Part shown: positions 34,635 to 45,764 of the stretch, one piece after another
Layout: each line of letters starts with the position of its first letter
Numbering within the stretch: position 1 is the stretch's first letter
Source of the DNA: Hyposmocoma kahamanoa
Lineage: Eukaryota; Arthropoda; Insecta; Lepidoptera; Cosmopterigidae
DNA: 64,000 nucleotides
Direction: 5' to 3'
NCBI RefSeq assembly: GCF_003589595.1
Contig: NW_020653945.1
Span: 12,604,028-12,668,027, forward strand
Notes under the pieces: generated by a model
Databases searched by the model: none
The model's input: the letters and a program-made list of their open reading frames with translations, nothing else
What the model was told of the DNA's origin: nothing
Translations under genes and position numbers: made by a program

Positions 34635-35303
34635 TTCAGTGCCCGGATGTAACTCATCTAAAAAAGAAAAACTCGCAGAATTGTACATTTCACATGTAAG
34701 TACTATTTAAATTTTTAGCTGTCTAAAAGCACTACCACAAAAGTATTTTACATAAATATATCCGTAAAATTATACCATTCAAGTGCATTAATAACCCAAA
34801 TGTATACGAATTCAATTAAAAAATATATAAAATACGTGAATTTCTGAAATTCATAACCCCACTTTCATAGAGATTGACGCAATCGATAATATGTTATCGA
34901 GATGTCATTATCTGAAAAAAAGAAAGGCAAAGGCATGGCTTGCATACAGCCGAAATCATCTTCATACTTAATATTATTGAATCAGAAATGTCTGGTTTTA
35001 GTACTTTATATTTAATTAATATTGCATTCGTGCATTATTTTTCGTCTACATTAAAACGAAAATTTCTTTTAATAGCGTAGTTGAGGCACCCATTTTTTAT
35101 ATGTTAATTATTGTTGTTGATTCAGATTTCCTCAAAACATTGTAGTACGACAGAAATGGCTTATAATGCTAAAGAGAGAAGAATGGGTTCCCAAAAAGTT
35201 TTCAAAAATATGCAGCAAACACTTTGAGGAAAAATGCTTTTCATTTAGAGGCAAGCAAAGAGTAAAGCTACGTTCTCGTTCTGTACCCACATTATTCATG
35301 CCG
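34635..35303 (+). pseudogene. Split THAP domain of a P-like transposase
   Basis: Exon-like piece 1 (about 34638-34696) reads CSVPGCNSSKKEKLAELYIS followed by His, then GTAAGT. Piece 2 (35126-35303, after TTGATTCAG) reads FPQNIVVRQKWL, then EEWVPKKFSKICSKHFEEKC and SVPTLFMP, then a donor GTATGT. Together these supply the zinc-binding C-x4-C and C-x2-H, the Trp, Pro and the PTLF end of a THAP DNA-binding domain. There is no ATG at the expected position (ACG before the first Cys), and the two pieces do not join in frame as read. The rest of the transposase is absent, so this is a relic. Confidence 0.7.
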
Positions 35304-35429
35304 GTATGTCTTACAATTAATGGATTTTTGTGTAGTACTACTCTCGTCAACAACAAATCAGTGATTTGTTGTTGTTACAGTTCTGTTCTGTTCCGAAATA
35401 TGATACTCATATAGGATCACTTGTGTGTC

Positions 35430-35702
35430 CATCTGTCCGTCTGTCACAGCCAATTTACTCCAAACCTACTGGACTGATTATTTTGAAATTTAGTACACAT
35501 ATGCATTTGTGTGACAAAAACGTGTAACGTAAATAAATTGGTTCGTGGCCACCATACTATCGCGCCGTAACTGATCATGGGTCTTATCACCGTTTTGTAG
35601 AGCCACAGTGTTATCTTGGGTGAAAGTCCGCATTGTTTACCTACCATCCTATGGCACTGCCAGAAGGTGATAGTAGCTTTCTTAATTTTGTATTGAATCA
35701 TT
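35430..35702 (-). pseudogene. Jockey-like LINE fragment nested in the P-like element
   Basis: The minus frame reads FWQCHRMVGKQCGLSPKITL and LYKTVIRPMISYGAIVWWPR, the standard Jockey/R1-type stretch between RT and the C-terminus. It lies inside the P-like element and has no other LINE domains. Confidence 0.7.
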
Positions 35703-36629
35703 AATTAATTAGTTAATTAATGTCTCGGCGTTTTGCGATAAGACATTTTGGTGAATACAACGAAGTGAAATGCCGGTGTAATATGTTAATCGATATTAAA
35801 TTTAAATCAGTGGATGGCGCAACACTATTTATCTTGCACACATGGTCATACGCACACAGATGTTTTTTGTTTTTGTCTCGTCTCCAATACTTTAGGGCCA
35901 ATCTGTGGATATACTAAATCTATGTTCTATGCATTTAAGTCTGTATTATTGTTTTGCATCATCACTTCGTCGTATTATCTCATATGGCGCATAAGCGGAG
36001 TAAAGATCGAAAGTAATATATGGATACGCTATAAGATGATGTCGATATATACTTGAAACCAACATTTAGTAATGTAGCACACACTACAAAATTACGAAAA
36101 CTTATATTTATTTAAATATTTTTATAATGTTCTTTGATTTATTCTCAAAAAAAAACTTTTATGTTTCGGACTCTATGTAGCTGTAGAAAACTTCGAGGAA
36201 TAATTTTCATCTTTTTACCCGTTGCGTAACTTGTTACTCGCATATTTATCAAGCAGTGAACAATTAAAAATTATGATTACAAATATATGAAGGATGGAAA
36301 TTGCCAATGACGTACGTTATGATAGCATGAACAATTAACAAGAACGTAAATCTTGCTACTCACTGTGTAGGTACTACATTAAAGATTCTTACTGTTACTT
36401 GTAACCTTTTTGTTATCAGTAAATGACTATGACTGTGATTATGACTACTGACTATCTTTGATAGAAAAAACGTAATCAATACTTTTTAAGATACACGTTT
36501 ATTTTTAAATAACTTAATCGTAATATAAATGTAATATAATAAACTGTATATCCTATTTATGTCAAGTACCTATCAACAAATTTTTAAAGAATGAATGTTT
36601 TATGATGACCTTAGTCCTTATAATATTAA

Positions 36630-37010
36630 GTTTTCTTTTATTTTATCTCTAGTCCACAATGGACACTGGGAGAAGGAGGCACCTTAGAACATTGTTTATT
36701 TGTTTTGTTTGCCGCAGTAGTTAGACCTATTCATAATAAGCTCGATCAAAAAGTTTATAATTCTGTCAGAATTCCCATTTTTGTGAAAGAATTAAAAACT
36801 TCAAAGCAGACTGACGCCTGTGGCAGCATAGAACACGCTTGGGGCACCTTTGAATTTAAACGAAAATTACCTATTTATTGCAAAATATTTTCATTAAATC
36901 CGTTATCAAAAATATTTTACAATGTATATAGGTCTTTAGTTGTTACAAAAATAAAAAAGTTCTTAAATCTATTTAGTTAAGTCTACAATCACAGGACTAT
37001 TAAAAAAAAC
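36630..37010 (+). other. Unassigned open stretch
   Basis: A 91-codon open frame (36705-36980) with ordinary composition (VYNSVRIPIFVKELKTSKQ, KIFSLNPLSKIFYNVYRSL) has no recognisable domain, splice context or promoter. It could be the end of an unidentified retroelement. Confidence 0.25.
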
Positions 37011-37439
37011 GTTTGGACGGAACCGAAACTCAATTATTTATTAACTGCAATATAAAACATAAGTAAAAACTTAACTTTATCTTAAGTACTTAAATAATTA
37101 TAAAATCACATTAATAGTTCGAAACAGAATTAAAAAAAACACGTCTTATAATAATATTATCAAATGAAGCTAATCAGAACTTTGGCATCACTATAATAGT
37201 TCAATTAAAATACTCACACAAAATCATAGTTTTTTTTAAATTTTTCGTTATTTACTTTACTACTACACATCCTACGTTGAAACCAATAAAGACACTAAAC
37301 GCAAATGTCACCTGTCGGGAAATGGACATTAAAGTTTTTGTGGAAGCAAGTTTAAATTTGAAATGCCTCCTCTAAACGTGTACAAAGCCTTTGATTTGGT
37401 CAAATCTGTCCCAATGGTTACTCTACAATATAACAAATA

Positions 37440-38065
37440 TTTTTCATGCGTAAAAACGGCTATGCTCTAAGATCTGCACAAGGCTTCACTAACTATCGGC
37501 CTTGAGATGAACAAGTCCAAAACCAAGGTCATGTCCAACTGTCCGGGCCCAAAACCCACTATCTTGGTTGGGAACAACCAGCTGGCAGTAGTTGACGAGT
37601 ACATTTATCTTGGACACTGTTTATCTTTTGGCTGACTTTCCCAAGACAAGGAGATCGCGAGAAGGATTCAGTTGGGATGGGCCGCCTTCGGAAAACTGGA
37701 GTTAGAGTAATAGTTTATAACCAATGCGTCCTGCCCATACTTACGTACGTAGCCGAGACATGACCGCTCACAAAGGAATACATGCACAAAATCATAATAG
37801 CACAAAGGGTAATGGAGCGCACCATACTCGGCATTTCCCTAGTCGAACGTATCCCCAACGTGGAGATGAGACGACGACCGATGGACCAAGGCGGTCACTG
37901 AGCGGTACCCGGTAGAGGAGCGAGACGTCCTCGAGGCAGACCTGCTAGATGGTCGGACGATATCGTCGGGGGGGAGGAACACTGGATGAGACTCGCACAG
38001 GACCAATCGAGCTGGCGTGCAAAAGAGGAGGTCTATACCCAGCAGTGGGTGTTAACGAGCTGAGA
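37440..38065 (+). pseudogene. RTE-type LINE, C-terminal half
   Basis: Broken plus frames read GLEMNKSKTKVMSN, YIYLGHCLSF, LPILTYVAET, AQRVMERTILGISL, then RPRGRPARWSDDIV, DQSSWRAKEEVYTQQW and a stop. This is the standard RTE C-terminus. At least three stops or frameshifts are present and the 5' two-thirds are missing. It differs from the 25-27 kb RTE. Confidence 0.8.
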
Positions 38066-38427
38066 TAATAAAAATTTAAAAAAAACACATAATTGCAAGC
38101 TGTATATTTTAGTAATAAAACAATCCACACGACAATCAAAGTTCAACTTACTATTATCTATATCCTTTCAGTAATATCCTTACAACTACTTTTGAGAATT
38201 GTCACTTTTCGACGCTGAAACTATCTTTCATTCAGTTTTTGCCGCGCGTACACTGACCGGTGCCATTACCAGATATGGGGCTCGGTGTTACAATATTATA
38301 AACATAATTCCTACTACATTTTGATTCAAACTGACTGCGCAAACCTATTTCTTCAAAGCTGCCCCTGTTCAAAGGTGCCTCCTTTTCCCCTTCTTGTTGC
38401 ACTTATAGTAATTATTTTTAATAAATC

Positions 38428-38735
38428 TAGTAGCTGTAGAGCTCCTTGTGAAAGAGTTCATCCAGGGAAGTACTGCCACCACAGACCACATAACTGCCAC
38501 CTTACTTATTTCTGTCGCCAAGCAGTAATGTGAGCATTACTGCGCGAGTTGCGTTCCGGTTTTGAAGGGTAAGGATGCTGGTGAAATTAAGGGACTTGGG
38601 ATTTGTCAACTTATGTCTCAGGGTGACGGGCGCAATAGGAGTGGCCCTCAGATCTTTGCAATTTAAAGCTCCGAGTGGTGCAGTGTGGACAGGCATTCCG
38701 CTTTCCACCTGGCGCACGACTTGTGTGTCCATCGT
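38428..38735 (-). repeat. Rep-A copy 8
   Basis: Minus-strand full-length copy with a local 21-bp insertion after CTGCCACC that repeats ACTGCCACC, and an inserted GCGAGTTGC in the TTACTGCG segment. Confidence 0.75.
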
Positions 38736-39593
38736 AACTATGTGACTCTAGAATTTGACAACTTCCCTCATTCCACGTACTGCACTCACCTAACTTGCTC
38801 TTAAGTCAAGTATGCACTAGAAGTTTTCATCAAGTTCGTATGATGGCATACCTTCAAGTTTACTGTCAATTTTATAGCCAAGACAAGACGTAAAGGGGCT
38901 CATAATATGCTGCAGCGTGATTTCGACGAGTGTGGCGATAAATCGGGCAAGTAAAAGGGGCCTTTCAATGCGGGCCGCTAATGAAGATTTATTTGCGGCT
39001 CGACTCAACTTCGAAGGACTCTTGAACGCTGCCGACCAGACTTACAGGATTATTGATCTATGTTATTAAATTATTATTTTTTGAGACCTATCAAGAAGTT
39101 CTTCCGCATTTTAGTACATGATGTGTGTCTCGAACATAAATAGTTAATTTTGTTCTAAGAACTTTTGACAATAATTGACAATCGCGTGCACATGCGCTAG
39201 GGTAACATGTTGCGTGTAGGGCAGCCTTTATAGTGTACAGTGTGACGGGAGCTCAAGCCATTAACCTAGCCCAACCCCTTGTGTTGTGGTTACGCTCTCT
39301 ATTTGACAATCGATACCTACATAATGGCTTATTTATATTGTGTTATTCCAAGGTCAGCTGTTTTGTTTATAAATATACAAGTAAGTAGTACAATAGTATT
39401 AACAATATTATGGTGAGAATTTTTGTTTATGTGTTTATTAAACAAATTAGTCTTTTGTTTACTAATTATAGGAATCATGCGATGAACACTCATATGGAAT
39501 AGGAGTATATTGTAATGTGCTAGACAACCACACCAATAACCTGGACTCAAACTACAGAATTCCTTGTATTATGAGCAACATTTATTTTTACGA

Positions 39594-39870
39594 TACCAAG
39601 TCACGGGGTGAACAAGTTGTGCGTCTGGTGGTAAGCGACACGCCTATCCATAACAGTTGCAGTGCCACTCATAGCTTTAAATCACAAAGATCTGAGGGAC
39701 ACTGCCACTGCGCCCGTCACTCTGAGATACAAGTTGACAGGTTTGCCTGTAATTTCACCATCACCCTTACCGTTGAAAACCGGATCGCAGTAATGCTCAC
39801 ATTACTGCTTGGCGTCAGAAATAGGTAAGGTGGCAGTACTTCACTGGACGAACTCGTTCACAAGGAACGC
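39594..39870 (+). repeat. Rep-A copy 9
   Basis: Plus-strand copy from ACCAAGTCACGGGGTGAAC to CTCGTTCACAAGGAACG. Lacks the final GCTCTACTGCT and is followed by a TTCACTTCACTT tandem (39883-39910). Confidence 0.75.
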
Positions 39871-39882
39871 AAATGCTACTTC

Positions 39883-39910
39883 ACTTCACTTTACTTCACT
39901 TCACTTCGGG
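39883..39910 (+). repeat. ACTTC tandem repeat
   Basis: Five to six imperfect units of ACTTC directly after Rep-A copy 9. Confidence 0.8.
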
Positions 39911-41639
39911 GCACTACCCAGAATATCCAGACCAGAACCAAAAAGTTAATTTCTCAAATTGGTCTTACCGGAGTCGTTTATTATAAAAGTATCTACTTAG
40001 TAACGTAACTAAGTAATTACCAATATCTATAGATAGTTTTGTATTTAAGCATGTTACAATAATGTAAAATAATGACTGGTGAAAGACGAAATAAAGAAGA
40101 AATAAAGCTATTATTTCAAGATCGTTGGAGATAGAAGACCGAAACATGTGCCATCAGCGTAAAGGAGCTTAAAAGAAAAGTTACCTATGTTTTTCATCGG
40201 ATGGATTAATGAAGACTTATGGTAAACATTTCTAATTGTAATAAACATAATCAAAAAGCGTCGAATTGGACCACAAGGTAAATGAACTCTGTGTCAATTT
40301 GAGTCTTTGCCTTCGTTCTTAACAACCTACTGCCATAGTCTAACCAACCGCGGTCATTGATTTTTGTTACTTTTGTCTGAACTCTAACCTGAACTGAATT
40401 ATACCTAATTGTGTTTCTCATAATTTCAGATTAACATGAAAATTTGGCTCCGTTTCTATAATCGTTCTCTTTATTGCTATAACGTATCATTGATAAAGAT
40501 AAAGTTTCGTATCATTATGCGAGTATGAGATGGCGTAGGTTGGGCAAAATGCCAATCGCATAACCGCCAATATCATGGATGACGACCGTCCGAAATTTAA
40601 TTTGTAGAACTCCGATACGATGATGGTCTATCTAGCATTGAAATTAAACAATGAATGAAAAAATCTCACGTACTGGCACACACACAATATGTCTTTGTCA
40701 GTTTTTAATAGAAAATATAAGCCTTTGTTTAGTTTGGTTGTCTTTGCTATGAATTACAGGGTTAGATAGCAAACATTTATTTTGCAACAATCCGTTTTCA
40801 GCTTTTACAAATGCTTAATTTACTATTTCGCTCGAAATAATAATTGCATTTAGTATAAAGGACCTTGAAAAATGTTCCACCACTACTTTAAAAAAATTAT
40901 AAACATTGAATACTTTCCTATACTTTTTTCTAACCTATTATTTAAAATTGAAAGTTGTTAAACGTGTGTAACTTTGTCGGTTTCGGTGTCGATCGTTATT
41001 GATGATTAATTGACATTTAGTTATTTATTAGTCGCCCTACCTACTTAGCACGCTGGAGACATATGGTAAGACGTAACATGTTTAATAATGTAGTATTATA
41101 TTATAGCATTAATAATGTAGTATTGTATAATATATACTGATAACAGTATATGACATTATTATAACATTATTGAATTATAGGTGATAAGACAAATAGAAGG
41201 GTGATTTTCTTTTACTGTTGCTTTTGTTTATAAAAATAAAATCTCATAGATCGCCTTTGACCAATTCCACAATGACATCTTGTTTAAAGATTAAATTGTG
41301 GAGAAAGGCCACGTTACTCAACGGGTCTACGACCTAGTTATGTTCGTACAATTTGATAATAGCAAACATACTATATTTGCCTAAGGGTCAATATCATTTC
41401 GCTTAAATATTTCAGGACTTGGCACCTTTTTCTTTGTGTATTACTTATTCTGTCATAGCTTCTGAGATATGAGAAGAGAATATAAAGAGAAAGGTTGGAA
41501 AAACCAATATTACGATGAATCCATTATAAAAAGTCTTTCCAAAAGCATTAAATATAAGTAAGTCTATCTATTATCACAATATGTATATCGTATTATGCAC
41601 ACGTAAAATACAAATTATTAGAGAAAATAGCAATATCAC
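39911..41639. other. No gene recognised
   Basis: AT-rich DNA. Two copies of a TTAATAATGTAGTATT unit lie near 41080-41135. Nothing else was identified. Confidence 0.4.
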
Positions 41640-41755
41640 TCGATGACGGCGAAGGAAAACATCGTGATGCACTCGGTAACCGTCGCTTATACACTCTCCT
41701 TGCAGGAGACCCGTGCCCGGCAGTTGGACGTGGATGGACGATGAAAATGAAAAAA
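41640..41755 (+). repeat. Possible LINE tail fragment
   Basis: GATGACGGCGAAGGAAAACA followed by GTGCCCGGCAGTTGGACGT resembles the segment found after RTE-type LINEs in Lepidoptera. Highly degraded. Confidence 0.3.
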
Positions 41756-41985
41756 GAGATACTATTTCCTCGGAATAACTACCTTTACTGTAACAAACGC
41801 GTTACTTATGATATCGTGAATGAATAGCATCATCTAAACATTTATTGATGCGTTAATACGTAATAGGTAATCAATAGATTATTTGCCGTCTGAGATCATC
41901 TAACGAAGGACACGTGAGCCGTCGAAGCGTGTCTTGCAAACAGCCGATGTTAGTCTCTATAATAATAATCATAAACTACAAAACT

Positions 41986-42259
41986 CATACTGGCGTAGAG
42001 TCGAAGCGTCGCGACGCGTCATGTTTTTGGCCTATAGCATATTCCATTATTTTTTCCATTATTAAGGTACAAATTGTGTTATGCAAATATGGAGTCGCGC
42101 GACGACGCCCGTCGATGCTTGGTTGCAGACGACGCGGGTCGCCGCGCGTTACTTGAGCGCGGTAAGGCGTCAGACGCCGACCACACTGTAACGCGTGTCG
42201 CCAGGCGTTGTAGTTGAAAAACAGGAAACGAAGCGACTCTTCGACTCTGCGCCAGTGTG
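41986..42259. mobile_element. GC-rich MITE with about 30-bp imperfect inverted ends
   Basis: The left end CATACTGGCGTAGAGTCGAA matches the right end read inward, CACACTGGCGCAGAGTCGAA, and the match continues into GCGTCGC/GAGTCGC. The right half (42090-42215) is CpG-rich, the left half AT-rich. The size (274 bp) and CACTGGCG-like ends suggest a non-autonomous hAT-type element, but no clear 8-bp duplication flanks it. Confidence 0.5.
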
Positions 42260-43619
42260 AGTTGAACTTAATAGTCTACAGATTTTATTAGTCTAAACAA
42301 TTATAAGCTTTTTTCCTGAAATTTTATTTAGGCATTTGTTATAAATTTAACTAACCTTTGCATCTTCATCTTCAAACGTCGTAGAAATCATGTACGGACA
42401 ACGGCACATCAGAATACACATTTTTGTTCGAAAATCGCCTCCATTGCAACGGAACAAGATACGACAATGTGTAGCTTGATGTGCTGGCGTGTGTACCTAA
42501 TCAAATTTATGATTCCAATTCAACATTTAGCGTTGCATTGTACTAACATTTGAATAAACGCGATTAAACAATTTAATAAGTACTTTTACACCTACAGACA
42601 GATGACTCTGTGTTGACGCCCGTTACCACACCAGTGCAACCTGGTCGAAATGTAGAGAAAATAGATAGGTGTGAAAATATATGTCTCGCTTATTCCCGTT
42701 TTTAAATGTTAGTACAAACAGAATGCATATAAAATGAGTCGCTTAATTCAGATTATTTATACTCGTTCAATTTGGTACGCAAAAACGGAATGACATCCCG
42801 CAGGAAATCATCTTTATGTTAGCTCCTTAATTATCCTATTCTCAAATAAGGCAAGTCGACAAAATGGAAAAATATTATTATATATAAGTATTATTCTGGT
42901 GCTGTTGTACGGCCCATTGTTATAACAAAATTTAAACGTTTTTCTCACGTTGTTCTAAAACAAGGTCTCTGATGGTTTGTTTTCGCAAATTTCCGGCATT
43001 TTAACTTGTAATTTGAAGAACTGAATGCGTAATTTTAAAGTCATAAGTCGTTTTTCTTATTCGTTGTTTTTTTATCAATTTTTATTATTCATTTTTAACA
43101 ACGACTAGAAATGAAATGAAAATTTTAATACCGATGTACGTATACAATGAAAATGCAATCAAAACATTAATTATGCTTGTGCAGATGGCGGGTTTGTTTA
43201 CAAAGAAACTCGTCAAGACGCGTTTTTACTCATCAGAAAACACCTTACTGCGACTATGAGTCTTATGAGAGACGTCGTCATCACTCATTGCGGCAAATGG
43301 TCGTTTTTGTATCGCTTTGTATGATCAGTTGTTTCATTTCAAAGTCATAAGCATGTTGGGACTCATCCATGCGTGGCCGACCGAGTGCATCCAGTAGAAC
43401 GCATTTAATTTGTTATAACCTGCGTTTTTTATTAAATTACATTGCAGATAATGGAGTTGTTAAAAGTATGCGATGACTGTAGTGACTAAGGTTATGTTTT
43501 TGTCCCTTGCTTTTATACAGAAGTTTGGTGAGACACATTTGATTGCTCATATAATACCTATCATAAATATTGTGTTATGTTGGTCGTAGCAACTCCATGA
43601 ATTCAAAATACGCCACGTA

Positions 43620-43745
43620 GCTATCCCAAACGGGAGTGGCAGCGGCGCCGGCGCACCCGCATATGACAAGCGAGCTGGTACCGCGGCGCCCGCGCATGTC
43701 GGCGTGATGTAATCGCACTCGCAAGGTCGCGTCTCTCTGCACAAC
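43620..43745. other. CpG-dense patch of unknown role
   Basis: An isolated GC-rich block (GGCAGCGGCGCCGGCGCACC, CCGCGGCGCCCGCGC) in AT-rich DNA. A 67-codon minus-strand frame crosses it but has no splice or promoter support. Could be a promoter or enhancer. Confidence 0.3.
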
Positions 43746-44642
43746 TCCAACCGGTTCTCACACCAGTGACATTTTTAAGCCCACTTTATAAAATAACGTC
43801 TCCTGTTCGGATTATATCACGGATACGATTCACTTTATTAGTTAGATAAAATTGTACTGTCTACGGTTCTAATATTCTTATCATTGTTTCTATTTCCACA
43901 TTTTTTACTATAAAGTATTGACATATACACATCAATTAAGTATTAAATGTGCTTTAAGGTTAAAAATAATTGTATGTGAACAATTCAATTCGAAAAGAGC
44001 ATCACGTTGAACGTTATAAACAAGGATACCAGCAAAGTGCATGTTTAATAGTGCATGTAATGGTAAAGAGTAGACAAGCGAGAGTTACGAAACCCTCACG
44101 CGCATGCTAAGAGGATGTAAGTAAATTTTAAGTCGGATCAGGAATAGCTTAGCGAATAGCATAGCTACACTGTTGAATTACCGCCTTTGTTGTTTTACAT
44201 ATTAATGTAGAGTTATTTAGTTTTTATAGGCTTCATGTCTGGGATGTTTATTTAACCTTCCAGTGGTCGCACCCTTGCGCCGAACATAAGCAGTCGCGCG
44301 CGATCTGTGAGACCGCAACTGTGCGCGTTCAGTTTGAGAAGACAAATAAATATTATCATGACGTTGTATAGCACATAATAAAAATAAGTCTTTTGTCTAT
44401 ATAAATGAAAATAAAAAACATTATTTCTTATTATTTTTTTAATTTGTACTTATTAATCAAACAGTCTACAAAAATTCAAAATTTTAGTCATATGACACAA
44501 AACAACGCTAGAAATTAAAAAAATAACAAAACAAGATGAAATTTTCTATCTTAATCGTTAATAGACATCATAATTATTACTGAGACCAATCAAAATTATT
44601 ATCAATAATAATTGCACAATTTTGTAGGAACTCTAAAAGCAC

Positions 44643-44784
44643 GCTGCACTGTAACTTCACCAGCACCTTTACCCTTCTAAACCGGAACGTAGTAATGCTA
44701 ACATTACTGCTTGGCGGCAGAAATAGGTAAGGTGGCAGTATTTCCCTGGTCGAAATCTTTCGCAATGAGCTCTACTGCTGCTGC
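44643..44784 (+). repeat. Rep-A copy 10, 3' half
   Basis: Begins at GTAACTTCACCAGCACC and runs to GAGCTCTACTGCTGCTGC. The 5' half is missing. Confidence 0.7.
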
Positions 44785-44822
44785 TACTTACATGTTATAA
44801 TGAAGTATATAGAATATCAGGA

Positions 44823-44883
44823 TATCTCACCACTATGATATTCAATTATATTTGTGAATTTACTCCACTAGTTTGTTATAATG
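44823..44883 (-). repeat. CTAGTGG module, copy 2
   Basis: Reverse complement of the module at 9125-9185: CACCACTATGATATTCAATT ... CTCCACTAGTTTGTTATAAT. Lies 45 bp before a tRNA-like module. Confidence 0.5.
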
Positions 44884-44923
44884 AATGCAAAGATCGAAAA
44901 CGAATGACACAATCGAATTGATT

Positions 44924-44998
44924 CGTTCCGTGACTTAGTTGGTATAGCGTCTAGCATGGTTTGCTAGGGACACTGGTTCGAATCCAGCCGGATCGAAG
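44924..44998 (+). repeat. tRNA-like module with pol III boxes (SINE head)
   Basis: Contains TTAGTTGGTATAGCG (A-box region), a CTAGC-ATGGTTT-GCTAG anticodon-like arm, and CTGGTTCGAATCCAG (B box and T arm). It is followed shortly by TTTTTTT. Acceptor halves CGTTCCG and CGGATCG pair at 6 of 7 positions. A diverged copy at 54873-54944 shows it is a repeat, so a SINE head or tRNA-derived repeat is preferred over a tRNA gene. Confidence 0.5.
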
Positions 44999-45009
44999 GT
45001 TTTTTTCTT

Positions 45010-45764
45010 AATGTTCGATATTTGTATTAATAACTATAACTGAAATGTATTATTTTGTTTTTCTTCGGCGATGACAAGATGACATCATAATCTATGGCTA
45101 AAAAACGTTTCCTTATTTGTTTTGATATTTTTCGCTGACGTAAATGTGCATGTATATGTCGTTATTGACAGAATCTTCTATGTATATAGAACAAACACAT
45201 TTGGATCGTTTTTCCAAATGACCGGTAAAATATTTTTCTCAGTGATTAGCAACTTTGTTAGAAAATACATACTTAACATATTTTGTCATACATACCTAGG
45301 TGTGTATGACAAAATTATGAATAGTAGAGAAAATATACAAGGCGTAAATAACGCGTACACGTTGTCTGGTAACATGCAAATATTTAGAAACTTGTGACCT
45401 CTCTCAGCTTTCTCTGCGTTATCCATACAGCGTCGTGTCTCTGTCCTTTTGCATAGATCTATCAACTCGTAGGTACTCTAGTCTAGTATTCTTTCTACAC
45501 GTCGTAATGTCTTGTGGTAAACTTAAAATTAAGTAAAAGAACATTGTGACTGAACTATCATAAACCAAAATTCGAGATTAATAAATAAAAGCGACATAAA
45601 ATAAAAAAAAGCAAAGTTTATAGTTTATGTTAAAGCTAGCAATAAATAATTCTTTTACTTCACAATCCACACATAATATTGACGAATTAATAGTTTTAAT
45701 TTATAATTTGTTTTCTATTTAACCATAATTTTTAATAATATGTAACTTTAAATTAGTAGTTTAA
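45010..45764. other. Left boundary of the secreted-protein cluster, no gene recognised
   Basis: AT-rich. Contains a 36-bp imperfect palindrome centred on CCTAGG at 45280-45315. No coding signal. Confidence 0.4.

Larger units (their letters stand above)
34397..35932 (+). mobile_element. P-like DNA transposon with 8-bp target duplication
   Basis: The element spans 34405-35924 (1,520 bp) and is flanked on both sides by the direct 8-bp repeat TTCTATGC (34397-34404 and 35925-35932). Its ends are inverted: CATAGATTTAGTATAT on the left and the same 16 bp read inward from the right. Just inside, AGATTGGC is also shared. 8-bp duplications and a THAP-domain transposase are hallmarks of the P superfamily, and a split THAP domain is present. 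Most of the transposase is gone and a LINE fragment occupies the right third. The intact duplication suggests a fairly young insertion. Confidence 0.8.

Noticed and set aside
43547..43750. A 67-codon minus-strand gene over the CpG patch
   Set aside because: Composition-driven frame with no supporting sites.
44924..44998. A functional tRNA gene (threonine-like GGT anticodon)
   Set aside because: The cloverleaf is nearly complete with a T-run after it, but the D stem is poor, and a decayed copy at 54873-54944 points to a dispersed tRNA-derived repeat.
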